From JBLHGU01 sp047615875 (GTDB lineage: Bacteria; Pseudomonadota; Gammaproteobacteria; Arenicellales; CAJQKF01), in assembly GCA_047615875.1 (NCBI GenBank), contig JBLHGU010000050.1, positions 1-27,266 of the forward strand: a stretch of DNA of 27,266 nt, read 5' to 3'. The position numbers were made by a program, and so were the translations under genes. Positions 1-7,903 of the stretch are shown in pieces (positions within the stretch are counted from its first letter, which is position 1; every line of letters starts with the position of its first letter). Under the pieces are notes generated by a model. The model worked only from the letters and a program-made list of their open reading frames with translations. It did no database searches and had not been told where the DNA came from.

Positions 1-155
1 TAATCTTCATAGTGGTTGCCTCTTTCAGTTAGTGGGAATTTACATTCGCCACACTTTGGCACTTTGATGCCGTTCTGGGTAGGGGCGACCATCCCATTAG
101 CCTCTGCCCTGAACAGCCATTGAGGTCTTTTCTTGACTTGGAGATTTCGGCCCAT
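1..155 (-). CDS. possible partial ORF running off the window edge
   Basis: Reading the minus strand from an ATG at 153-155, a frame stays open for 51 codons to the window edge, so its 3' end is not seen. The peptide is basic at its start (MGRNLQVKKRPQW) and later carries a Cys-x-x-Cys pair (KCGECKF). A stop lies five codons upstream of the ATG in the same frame, and no convincing ribosome binding site is visible. It diverges from the adenosine deaminase-like gene. I do not recognise a family. It may be a short real gene, a remnant or chance. Confidence 0.3.
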   Translation of the reverse strand, partial: MGRNLQVKKRPQWLFRAEANGMVAPTQNGIKVPKCGECKFPLTERGNHYED

Positions 156-225
156 AGCGATCGTTACTTGTCAGTCGCAGGTAGTTTGGATAAGCTTGTT
201 TCTTGCCTAAGAGAGTACTGATTCC

Positions 226-1281
226 ATGCCCGACATCCTCAAATTTATTGCTGCAATGCCAAAGGCAGAATTGCACGTCCACATTGAGGGAACGATCGAA
301 CCCGATTTACTACTGGCAATAGCCGATCGGAATAGCATCCATTTACCATACAAAACAGCACATAATGTTTTATCCGCTCAAAACAAAGGTAAGACTAACG
401 CTAAATAAAATTTAGACAGTTTTATAGAATGTCTGGACGTGTGCCGGGGCGCATTACGTACAGGGCAGGACTACGAGGAAATCACATACGAATTCCTTAA
501 AAAATGCCATAGTGAGAACATAATATATTCTGAAATTATGTTTGATCCACAACAAGGGCTCCGACAAGGTGTGAAACTCGAAGCATTACTCGAAGGTCTA
601 TTTTCAGGAGCTAGGGCAGCAAATCAAGAATTCGGAATCTCAACTCAATGGATTATGAATTTCCAGCGAGATCACCCTGTTAACGATGCCTGCAACATTT
701 TGGAGCATGCTCAATCATACAAAGACGATATCGTCGGTATTGGTCTTGATAATCCAGAAATTTATGACTTTCCAAATAAATTTACTCCACTATTTCAGTA
801 TGCAAAAGAGCAAGGCTATCGGCTGACATCCCATTGTGATGTACACCAATCGAACACTATGAGGCATATTCGTGACTGTATTGAGGTATTGGGTGTTGAG
901 CGTATTGATCATGGATTAAATGCTCTCGATGATGACGAACTGGTTGCTCAACTAGTTGAGAAAAATATAGCATTAACGGGCTGCCCTAATCGATATGCGT
1001 ACCAGCCAGAGAATGCTTCTTCCGATGATTTGGGGATGATGCTCAAGTTACTTGAGAAGGGTGTCTTGGTCTCGATTAATAGTGATGACCCGGCGCAATT
1101 CGGTTCAGGTTGGTTAACTCAGACTATGATCGAGGCGCAAAAGAATGGCAACCTGTCTAGTGAAACGATGATCAAGTTTATGCGGTGCAGTTTTCAATCC
1201 GCATGGTTACCAGAAGATCAAAAAGTTATCTACTTGCATCGGTTAGAGTGTTTCAGTGACGGATATGAGTGGGATAGTTGA
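226..1281 (+). pseudogene. adenosine deaminase-family gene interrupted by an in-frame stop
   Basis: This is an adenosine/adenine deaminase-type metal hydrolase, which would remove an amino group from a purine in salvage. The N-terminal MPKAELHVHIEGT carries the two zinc histidines (residues 17 and 19). Later come GLDNPE, SHCDV, RIDHG and the metal Asp in NSDDPAQFG. A TAA at 406-408 stops the frame after 60 codons. The same frame then continues at once with NLDSFIE, exactly the next conserved block of the family, so no bases are missing and a single substitution (for example a Tyr codon to TAA) explains the break. The usual HAGE catalytic segment reads HCDV, as I recall from an actinobacterial-type subfamily, so the substrate is uncertain. 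It may be a true nonsense mutation or a sequence error. Restart at a downstream ATG would lose the HxH zinc motif. Confidence 0.85.
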
Positions 1282-1566
1282 TATTTGGAAGAGCACCAAA
1301 GATTAGAAATTGGATTTCAAAGAATTGCAACACGATGGTTGCTAGGCGTGTTGTTCGAGTCGAAATAAGCGTTTAGACCAAATACACGAATGGCGACTAT
1401 GAGTGGTTACTGCCTGAGCGATTTGTAAAGCGACCGGCAGAGTTTTGCCCAAATCGGACATGCCGCGTGTGGGCATAGACGGTGGTGGTTTCCTTTACAT
1501 CGGACCGTGCCGGCGGCGAAGCGAGCGTCGTATGCTGGGCCAAGATCAGATAGTCTTGGATTGAGG
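1282..1566. other. gene-poor stretch with a faint recombinase-like trace
   Basis: No intact gene is seen. On the minus strand, 1397-1570 reads open and includes IQDYL, then SDVKETTTVYAH. This loosely resembles the C-terminal region of tyrosine recombinases (IQELLGH, DVKTTMIYTH) with an insertion between the blocks. Neither catalytic arginine segment is visible. The resemblance is weak and may be chance. Confidence 0.25.
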
Positions 1567-2100
1567 CTATCTGGCTTGAGCTTTGCGAGTTTTCAGCCAC
1601 ACAATGCCCTTTATACAAAGGACTACCAGCAGGGCCACCGACGCAATCGTGGTCGAGATTGACTTTGCCAATGACCAATTGCTAGCGGTGGAGACCATCG
1701 CCTCGGTGAGAGCGTCTGGCTCCACTCGCAGCATGACAGCCACAGCGCTATTCTCAAGGTGGTCGAAAACCCCCGCCGCGATTGCTAGTACTGCCAATGC
1801 CCAACCCCAGTATCGTGGCACCAAATGAGCCAAGGGGATTGCGACCGTAATCGCGAATAACGTGGGATAAAACAGGTCCAGAAGATGTTGAGTGTTGAGA
1901 TAGAAATCGCGACCCGTCTCAGTAGTTGCCGTGAGGAACACCCGAGCATCATCAAAGGAATAGCCGCCCGGCCGCATGTCAAATGGCGTGCCTCCACCAG
2001 CCATCTCACTTACCAGTGGGAGAGACCACAGAACCATAGTCAGGTAGTTCGTTACCGTCGCGGCAACCACTACCCAATAAATTTTCCAACCTTTGCTCAT
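1567..2100 (-). CDS. uncharacterised four-helix membrane protein
   Basis: A 177-residue inner-membrane protein with about four hydrophobic helices: residues 8-28, about 77-95, 98-118 and 146-168. Between helices 1 and 2 lies a likely periplasmic loop with the conserved-looking text FDMRPGGYSFDDA and FYLNTQHLLD. The C-terminus is short and basic (KTRKAQAR), which favours a cytoplasmic end. The pattern PGGYS...DA...FYL...LD..YP is one I recall from unnamed proteobacterial membrane proteins with no assigned role. An AAGG lies about 10 bases upstream of the ATG. It is a single-gene unit with no informative partner, so no function is proposed. Confidence 0.75.
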   Translation of the reverse strand: MSKGWKIYWVVVAATVTNYLTMVLWSLPLVSEMAGGGTPFDMRPGGYSFDDARVFLTATTETGRDFYLNTQHLLDLFYPTLFAITVAIPLAHLVPRYWGWALAVLAIAAGVFDHLENSAVAVMLRVEPDALTEAMVSTASNWSLAKSISTTIASVALLVVLCIKGIVWLKTRKAQAR

Positions 2101-2444
2101 GACATCGCGCCTTAGGAAATGGCTTTCGCCACATTATTGAAAGATGATCTGGTAGCCAAGGCTTTGTGTTCCGCATGGCTGTTATGGGTGGCAAGTTGCA
2201 ATTTATCAAAAACGCCCGACTGGCTCTTAAGAGTATTGAAGAGACGGAGTAAAAAGTCAATATGACCTCTTTTTGCCCAAGTGGCCGATCAGTTCGTAGT
2301 TGCGCGCCCGCTGCCGGGGAGACTCTTTGCTATATGCCTTTTGAAAGCATTGGCAATATCCCAATCCACTATGTTTGTACGCTAGAATAACAGCGTCCGC
2401 GTGCTCATGAGGACGCATTCAATCAACGGCTAAGGCGAACCAAC
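2101..2444. other. intergenic region between divergent genes
   Basis: This must hold the promoters of the membrane protein (-) and the racemase-family gene (+). A six-base inverted repeat, GCGTCC at 2393-2398 and GGACGC at 2411-2416, lies about 30 bases before the racemase start and could form a 5' leader hairpin or an operator. A TAGAAT at 2383-2388 resembles a -10 element, but no good -35 is spaced correctly. No convincing coding sequence is seen. Confidence 0.4.
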
Positions 2445-3185
2445 ATGCTTGGAAAAAGTACTCAGAATGTTCGACAACAAACTTACTTCGGTGTAACGGT
2501 GGGCATCTTAATGGTACGAACTTACTTTACGCGATACCCCGGCGATATCGGCAATGCAACCACCTGGGATTTCCCCGTTTCGTACAAGATTGTCCACGAT
2601 GCTGTGCCAGCGAAGATGACTGATCTACATAATTCAAGCTTGCTAGATCCTTTCAAGCGCGCTGCGGAGGAACTAATTGAAGAAGGTGTAGATGGCATAA
2701 CAACCACCTGTGGTTTCCTTTCTATTTATCAAAATGAGCTCGCCGACTTCTGTGGAGTGCCGGTAGCCACTTCGAGCCTGCTCCAGGTGCCCATGGTGGA
2801 CTCCTTAATATCCAGTGACAAACGCGTTGGTGTTATGACCTATAACGGCGATGTGCTAAATGGCCCTTATCTGGAAGCTGTAAATATTGACCTGAATACA
2901 CCAGTTAAAGGAATGCCTCAAGACTCTGAATTCGTGCGCTGGATCGAGGAAGGCGATGCGTCTATCCCTTTCGAAGTGTTGCGGCAAGAAGTTCTTCAGA
3001 CCGCACACGATTTTGTAAGAGAGAATCCTAACGTTGGCGCTATCGTTTCTGAATGCACGAATCTGGCGCCGTTCACCGCGGACATCTCAGAAGAACTGGG
3101 CATCCCAGTCTTTGATTGTGTGACGCTGGTCAATTGGTTCCACGCAGGACTGAAACCAAAACGGTTTAACCCCGCAAAGAGTTAG
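2445..3185 (+). CDS. Asp/Glu/hydantoin racemase-family protein
   Basis: A cytoplasmic protein of 246 residues, the usual length for the aspartate/glutamate racemase superfamily. These enzymes use two cysteines as acid and base on either side of the substrate's alpha carbon. Both are present: C89 in TTTCGF and C204 in SECTNL. Neither the signature of glutamate racemase MurI nor that of a specific hydantoin or maleate enzyme is clear, so racemase or isomerase activity on a small carboxylate is the safest call. The ATG at 2445 has an AAGG about 10 bases upstream. The gene stands alone between two non-coding stretches. An aspartate racemase-like or degradative role are both possible. Confidence 0.82.
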   Translation: MLGKSTQNVRQQTYFGVTVGILMVRTYFTRYPGDIGNATTWDFPVSYKIVHDAVPAKMTDLHNSSLLDPFKRAAEELIEEGVDGITTTCGFLSIYQNELADFCGVPVATSSLLQVPMVDSLISSDKRVGVMTYNGDVLNGPYLEAVNIDLNTPVKGMPQDSEFVRWIEEGDASIPFEVLRQEVLQTAHDFVRENPNVGAIVSECTNLAPFTADISEELGIPVFDCVTLVNWFHAGLKPKRFNPAKS

Positions 3186-3189
3186 CACA

Positions 3190-3210
3190 GGCTTGGTGCT
3201 CAAGCCATTT
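3190..3210 (+). terminator. weak hairpin after the racemase gene
   Basis: Four bases after the racemase stop, GGCTTG (3190-3195) pairs with CAAGCC (3201-3206) across a five-base loop. It is followed by ATTT rather than a long T-run. The position suits a terminator, but the U-tract is poor. Confidence 0.35.
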
Positions 3211-3776
3211 CTGCAGTGTATTTCTGGGCCGTTGCGGCAAGCTTTTACTCACGCGTTAAGAGACACCAAAGTCGGGCGGACAAAGACTGCCAGGAAAGTT
3301 TAAAAGACTGCTAAGTGGAAAATATGCGAGTGGTGGCTCCGGGTCGATCTGAGGCATTCCCATCTCACCGTCGACCGGTTGAGTCCACCGTATTCTACGA
3401 CCATTGTCGGATTTGGTCGAGACTGGATTATCGAGGTCGTCAGATCGAGTTCTAGTTTTTACAACTAAAGATAAGTTTAAAAGTGTCTAAAATTGGCGAA
3501 GATAAACAACCGCTTAACTAAAGCGCGGAAAGGTTTATAAAGAATTCAATGCGAATTCGATTGATCAAACAACCACTGAATTTTCGCATAGGTAGACTCT
3601 AGTTAAGAAACTGAAATAAACACCCGCATAAACATCCTGAACTCATCTAACCTGCCTAGCTGATTTAAGCCCGCCATCACACGCCGTTTGACTGATTGGG
3701 CTAAGTAGTCCATTTGTTCATCTATTCAGAAATCTGAACTAATTGCTCTCACTAAAGTCTGAAGAATAATTGGAAA
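3207..3776. other. long non-coding stretch
   Basis: About 570 bases with no ORF I can support and no strong hairpin. A 43-codon frame from an ATG at 3324 has no recognisable motif. The last 250 bases are AT-rich and probably contain the promoter of the thioredoxin-like gene. It may be decayed coding sequence, but no family could be read in any frame. Confidence 0.4.
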
Positions 3777-4346
3777 TTGACCGAAAGATGTACATTGAAC
3801 AGACGAAATTTTATAACGGCCTCGGTAGCCACAACACTATTTACGTGTCTAAAGCCTGTGCAAGCAAGTAACCATTATGGAATTGTTGGCCAAACTGCAC
3901 CAGAATTGTCACTATCGGGATGGATAGATGGAGATGGCGAGCCGACGAGCTTTGCGCTCGCAGATCATCCGGGTAAGTGGGTGTTTTTAAAGTGCTTTCA
4001 AAGTTGGTGCCCAGGTTGCCACTCACATGGCTTGCCGGCATTCAAAGAGATCGCTCACCATTTTGCCAATAATTCCGGCATTGCCTTTGCAGGCATTCAA
4101 ACTGTTTTTGAAGGTTTTGGTGTTAACACGCCAGATAAAGTACGTGAAACCCAATTGCGTTATGAGTTAGATGTTCCTATGGTTCACGACGCCGGTGCTG
4201 ATGGAAAGCGCTCGCAAACCATGATTGATTATCGAACGGGTGGAACACCCTGGATGATTGTAATCACCCCTGATCGAGAAGTTGTATTCAACGACTTTGG
4301 AATTGATGTTGCAAAGGCTATTGAATTTTTAGAGACTCAGATCTAG
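3777..4346 (+). CDS. exported thioredoxin-like (TlpA/redoxin) protein
   Basis: A 189-residue TlpA/AhpC-TSA-like thioredoxin-fold protein that would carry out thiol-disulfide exchange outside the cytoplasm. The N-terminus has a twin-arginine-like start, NRRNFITAS, followed by a hydrophobic stretch and KPVQA, a plausible signal cleavage site near residue 30. The active site WCPGC lies at residues 77-81, and a cis-Pro loop (GGTPWMIV) is near residue 161. Both start candidates are TTG: 3777, or 3795, which would begin directly with NRRNF and make a more typical Tat signal. The 3' end overlaps that of the convergent metallophosphoesterase by 29 bases. Its client is unknown, and nearby genes give no clue. 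Confidence 0.82.
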   Translation: MTERCTLNRRNFITASVATTLFTCLKPVQASNHYGIVGQTAPELSLSGWIDGDGEPTSFALADHPGKWVFLKCFQSWCPGCHSHGLPAFKEIAHHFANNSGIAFAGIQTVFEGFGVNTPDKVRETQLRYELDVPMVHDAGADGKRSQTMIDYRTGGTPWMIVITPDREVVFNDFGIDVAKAIEFLETQI

Positions 4347-5289
4347 CCTGTGTCAAAGAATAAGTCGGACCTTGATTAATTCTTTTCCAGTAAGATTGGT
4401 GGGCTGCACTACCGGCTGGCCATTGTCCTAGAAACTCTTTCAGCCACGCGCCATGATCATAATGTAGTGCAATGGCATCGACGTAAACTTTCGTTGAGCC
4501 GTTTGTCAGGCTGGTTCCATAAATGGATTGGATCGGAGAGGGTGAAATTCCAATTCGGGTAACTATGCCATAGTTTGTATTCGAAAAATTAGGCATACCG
4601 GCAGCACCATTATTCACAATCAGACGGCTCTGATTGTCAGGACCCAAATACCTCATAACTGGCAGGCAAGTGTGGCTACAGGCGTAAATACCCGTCCCAG
4701 AATCATCAAGGGCCTTGTCCACCTCCAAACGATTAGAAGGGTGTGCCAGGCTTTCAGTCGAAAAATTCCAGCCAGATAGTGACCAGGCGTCACCGTGCAC
4801 GATACGAATAGTATGTTCGCCAACCTTTGTGGAATATTGCATAGGTTGTTTCTTCAACCATTCAAGGTGGGCCGTTTCTTTAGCTGCAGTTTGTTTAAGC
4901 ACTCGATGAATTTGGTTAGATCGATCGATCAGGTCGTTATTCACCTCTTCTGGATAAGCGCAGCCACAGCCGTCTGTATCAGACCCAGTAAGAAATTCAG
5001 CTTCCACATTGCCTAAAATGGCATGATGATTTTGAACTGACTGGGAAATTTTTCGGAAATTGTCAGGGTTGATATCAAACCAATGATAGTCACCGTTGAA
5101 TACACAGGTATAAGGACCTGTCTCGCGCTTGAGCACGTCATTTTCCAATGCTTCAAGGGCGCAGGTATTGCCATACAAACCACCGACAACATATAGCGTA
5201 CCCGTATCAGGTAATGTTGGTGTTGCGGTAGCAGGATGATAGCGATAGTTAACTGGGCAGGAGCGACCAGGTTTAAGCGAATTATTCAA
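4318..5289 (-). CDS. metallophosphoesterase-like protein with an altered first metal motif
   Basis: A 323-residue protein of the calcineurin-like phosphoesterase fold. Recognisable blocks are VGGLYGN (residues 35-41), NGDYHWFD (65-72), GNVE (93-96), VHGD (164-167) and CSHTCLP (204-210). They match the family order GDxHGN, GD, GN(H/D)E, HG and GHTH. In motif 1 the usual metal-binding Asp and His are Gly and Tyr, and in the GN(H/D)E block His/Asp is Val. The second metal site is therefore incomplete or built differently. A Cys-rich segment, GCGCAYPEE, sits near 107-115. I recall similar proteins in other proteobacteria, so the change may be typical of a subfamily. There is no signal peptide, and the natural substrate is unknown. 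Confidence 0.75.
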   Translation of the reverse strand: MNNSLKPGRSCPVNYRYHPATATPTLPDTGTLYVVGGLYGNTCALEALENDVLKRETGPYTCVFNGDYHWFDINPDNFRKISQSVQNHHAILGNVEAEFLTGSDTDGCGCAYPEEVNNDLIDRSNQIHRVLKQTAAKETAHLEWLKKQPMQYSTKVGEHTIRIVHGDAWSLSGWNFSTESLAHPSNRLEVDKALDDSGTGIYACSHTCLPVMRYLGPDNQSRLIVNNGAAGMPNFSNTNYGIVTRIGISPSPIQSIYGTSLTNGSTKVYVDAIALHYDHGAWLKEFLGQWPAGSAAHQSYWKRINQGPTYSLTQARSESLKIQ

Positions 5290-5709
5290 TACTTTTATCA
5301 GTTAAGAAACGAGGGGGAGAATTTGATCTCATAGATTTAGTACATTGAGGACATCAGTTTTACTAGCAAAAGGCTAAACAATCCGGACTTACTGTGCCAG
5401 TATTTGCCGACGGTAGCTCAATATGACAAAAATCTAATGTTTAACACCTTTTCTCATGAACGTTGTTAATTCTCCAGTTCATTGCTGGCTTTATTCTATC
5501 AACAAAAGTAAAAAGCCAGAGGTTTTTGAGTGAAAAAAGAACATCCGCAGATCTGCATTTCTCCAGGGCGAGATACTTCTCGAATCTTTCAGAAAATTTT
5601 TCACTGGTTGTTATTGAAATTTCGAAATGCGGTCCCAAGATAGCACCCCTACGGTATTCAATGCAGAGTACCAAGTCATAATTTTTTAGATTAACTACCA
5701 GGATAATAG
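5290..5709. other. intergenic region upstream of sodB
   Basis: This holds the promoter regions of the metallophosphoesterase (-) and sodB (+). A ten-base palindrome, ATTTCGAAAT, lies at 5619-5628, about 80 bases before sodB, and could be an operator. A minus-strand frame at 5441-5761 is open for 106 codons, but it runs into the sodB coding region, has no recognised motif and has no good start, so I did not call it a gene. AGGA six bases before the ATG is the sodB ribosome binding site. Confidence 0.4.
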
Positions 5710-6294
5710 ATGTCTCATAATCTTCCCGATTTGCCCTATGCAATGGATGCGCTAGCACCACATATTTCTAGTGAAACGCTAGAGTTTCACTATGGCAAAC
5801 ACCACCAGAGTTACGTTACAAATCTTAATAAATTGGTTGAAGGCACAGACCTGGAAGAAAAATCACTAGAAGAAGTTATTGCAGCTTCTGATGGTGGCAT
5901 GTTTAATAATGCTGCTCAAATTTGGAACCATACTTTTTACTGGAATAGTCTAAGCCCCAATGGTGGTGGTGAGCCTGATGGCGCATTAGCTGATGCGATT
6001 AATTCAGCATTTGGTTCATTTGACGTCTTCCGTGAAAAGTTCAGTGCATCTGCGGCAGGTAATTTTGGTTCAGGATGGACCTGGTTGGTTAAAAATGACG
6101 ATGGCAGTGTCGAAATTTTGAATACATCTAATGCAGGAACTGCGCTGACTGAAGAGGGCAAAACCCCACTGATAACCTGCGATGTTTGGGAACACGCCTA
6201 TTATATTGATTATCGAAACGCTCGACCAAAGTATGTTAAAGCATTCTGGTCACTGGTTAATTGGGAATTTGCTAGCAGTAATTATGCTGGCTAA
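5710..6294 (+). CDS. sodB: iron superoxide dismutase
   Basis: This cytoplasmic enzyme converts superoxide to hydrogen peroxide and oxygen. Its 194 residues match the bacterial Fe-SOD length. The four metal ligands are visible: H27 in FHYGKHH, H74 in IWNHTFYW, and D158 and H162 in DVWEHAYY. The active-site Gln in NNAAQIWNH (Q70) is the feature that separates Fe-type from Mn-type enzymes. No signal peptide is present. The ATG is preceded by AGGA at six bases. The gene is monocistronic, with its own promoter region upstream and a strong intrinsic terminator just after the stop. A Mn or cambialistic form is the only realistic alternative. Confidence 0.96.
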   Translation: MSHNLPDLPYAMDALAPHISSETLEFHYGKHHQSYVTNLNKLVEGTDLEEKSLEEVIAASDGGMFNNAAQIWNHTFYWNSLSPNGGGEPDGALADAINSAFGSFDVFREKFSASAAGNFGSGWTWLVKNDDGSVEILNTSNAGTALTEEGKTPLITCDVWEHAYYIDYRNARPKYVKAFWSLVNWEFASSNYAG

Positions 6295-6315
6295 GCATTG
6301 GCAGCAATGTAAGAG

Positions 6316-6341
6316 AAACCGGGTTTACACCCGGTTTTTTT
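6316..6341 (+). terminator. intrinsic terminator of sodB
   Basis: AAACCGGGT (6316-6324) pairs perfectly with ACCCGGTTT (6329-6337) across a TTAC loop, and the T-run extends to 6341. It lies 22 bases after the sodB stop. Confidence 0.92.
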
Positions 6342-6405
6342 ATGTCTGTTTAAATGCGCGGTATAGCCAGCCCGCTTCTGTAACAACACCTCTTGCCGAT
6401 CTATT

Positions 6406-7329
6406 TTATTCTGGTGGTCGTGCAACACGGGGCAATACCTCCGAGCCTGTGACCAGTGGCTTATGTCGATAACGCACAATCACCAGACCACTGATCACGA
6501 TGAAAATGGCTCCGATCAGCGCGCGTAGACCAAGCACATCCCCCCAGAACCAATACCCCAGCAAAGCCGCGTAGAGAATCGACGAATATTTGAATGTAGA
6601 CAACACGGTAACTTCAACGCTACGAAAAGCTACGACCATCATCAGTTGTGAAATCGAAAAGAACACACCGCAAATGGCAAGCAAGAAAAGTTGTTCACGA
6701 TTTAGAGATTCCCAACCTAACGGAAACATTGCCATACCTACAACGATGACTAACACATTGGTATAGGCAACAATAGACAACGCACTTTCTCCGCTCGCAA
6801 TCTTGCGGGTGACGATATCACGCAACCCAACGACTACAGCGACAATCAGGGGCAGCACAACTGCCCAGTTAAATGAATCCACACCGGGCTTAATTACGAG
6901 GCAAGCCCCGGCAAAGCCAATCAACACCGCCGCCCACTGCTGCCAGTTTACGCGCTCTGCCAACAGCAAAGGCGCCATAGCGACTACCCAGATAGGGCTG
7001 GTATAGGCCAGTATGATTGCGTCTGCCAATGGCATATACGGCAAACTCATGGGAAACAAAACGAGATTAAACACCAGCAAGCCACTGCACAGGAGAACAT
7101 TACGATGTCGGTTCGCTCGCATACGCTGATAGCCGCCAACCCAGGGTGCCAGCAATAACACCCCACCGAGTGCAAATATGCCTCTCATAGCAAGCACCTG
7201 TCCCAGTGGTAACGAGCTAACCAGAGACTTCATCATGGCATCATTTGCAGTCAATAAAGCACAACCCATTAGCATTAGCAATACACCACGGGTAATACCG
7301 AATTGAATTCCTGGGCCCATAGAACTCAT
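6406..7329 (-). CDS. EamA/DMT-family membrane transporter
   Basis: An inner-membrane carrier of the drug/metabolite transporter superfamily with about ten hydrophobic helices arranged as two repeated halves of five. Family features include ANDAMMKSL near the start, LAYTSPIWV at the end of helix 4, and the AERVNWQQWAAVLIGFAG join into helix 5. The second half repeats this with FKYSSILYAALLGYWFWGD. Such proteins usually export metabolites, amino acids or drugs, and the substrate cannot be read from sequence. I chose the ATG at 7327-7329 (307 residues) because AGGA lies 11 bases upstream. An earlier ATG at 7368 and a later one at 7320 are possible. It is a single gene, divergent from the respiratory operon. 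Confidence 0.88.
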   Translation of the reverse strand: MSSMGPGIQFGITRGVLLMLMGCALLTANDAMMKSLVSSLPLGQVLAMRGIFALGGVLLLAPWVGGYQRMRANRHRNVLLCSGLLVFNLVLFPMSLPYMPLADAIILAYTSPIWVVAMAPLLLAERVNWQQWAAVLIGFAGACLVIKPGVDSFNWAVVLPLIVAVVVGLRDIVTRKIASGESALSIVAYTNVLVIVVGMAMFPLGWESLNREQLFLLAICGVFFSISQLMMVVAFRSVEVTVLSTFKYSSILYAALLGYWFWGDVLGLRALIGAIFIVISGLVIVRYRHKPLVTGSEVLPRVARPPE

Positions 7330-7368
7330 AAGCCAAAAGATCCTGATCCCGCAACAGGATCTGTCCAA

Positions 7369-7903
7369 ATTAATCGCAACATGTTTTGGGAGGGCAAAAT
7401 ATGCCTTATGATTTGTGATTGGGCTGAGTCAAAGCCCTTGCCCCAGGTTAGGAAGGTCATTACATCCTATTCTCCTAGCTCGCAGGAGTGCAGGCAACGT
7501 CAAGTGTTACTAATGAGCGGCCTTTGAACGCCGACATACACAAAGGCATGGAAGCTGGTCATATTAGTGATCACATAACTAGTTATTCTGACATATCGCA
7601 AGAGAGACCTGTATTGCAAACGGCCATATATCAATGTCAGACAGCGATCAGTTCATTTTCTTCAACTCCCTAGTTAACGTTGATTTTTTTGATGTCGATC
7701 AAGTTATTCATCCCCGTATTCTGGTTAATTACCACTGGTTGCTAATGATTTCAATTTGCCTGATAGAGTTTATATAGGCCAATTGTTTTTCCAGGTAACT
7801 CAATACATTTTCCCTAGGTGGTATTTGGTATTTTATTGGACCAACTTAAAAATACTTGTGTTAAAGATTTAGAAATCACAAATTTCATGACTATCCACGA
7901 ATT
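7369..7903. other. regulatory region before the fdhC-nqr operon
   Basis: No gene is supported in these 535 bases. The main content is a perfect FNR/ANR-type site at 7689-7702. The sequence after it is AT-rich, and about 165 bases of untranslated leader would precede fdhC if the site activates from the usual position. Confidence 0.5.
7689..7702 (+). promoter_or_regulatory. FNR/ANR-type binding site
   Basis: TTGAT-GTCG-ATCAA is a perfect match to the FNR/ANR consensus palindrome, recognised by oxygen-sensing CRP-family activators. Its centre is 41.5 bases before about 7737. TTAATT at 7725-7730, preceded by TGG (an extended -10), sits where a -10 element should be for an activator overlapping the -35 position. 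This suggests the operon starting at 7904 is induced when oxygen is low. Confidence 0.65.

Noticed and set aside
3324..3455. 43-codon plus-strand frame in the long gap before the thioredoxin-like gene
   Set aside because: No motif, no ribosome binding site and an odd composition; not distinguishable from chance.
5441..5761. 106-codon minus-strand frame upstream of and into sodB
   Set aside because: It overlaps the certain sodB start by 52 bases, has no recognised motif, no good start codon after the overlap and no ribosome binding site.
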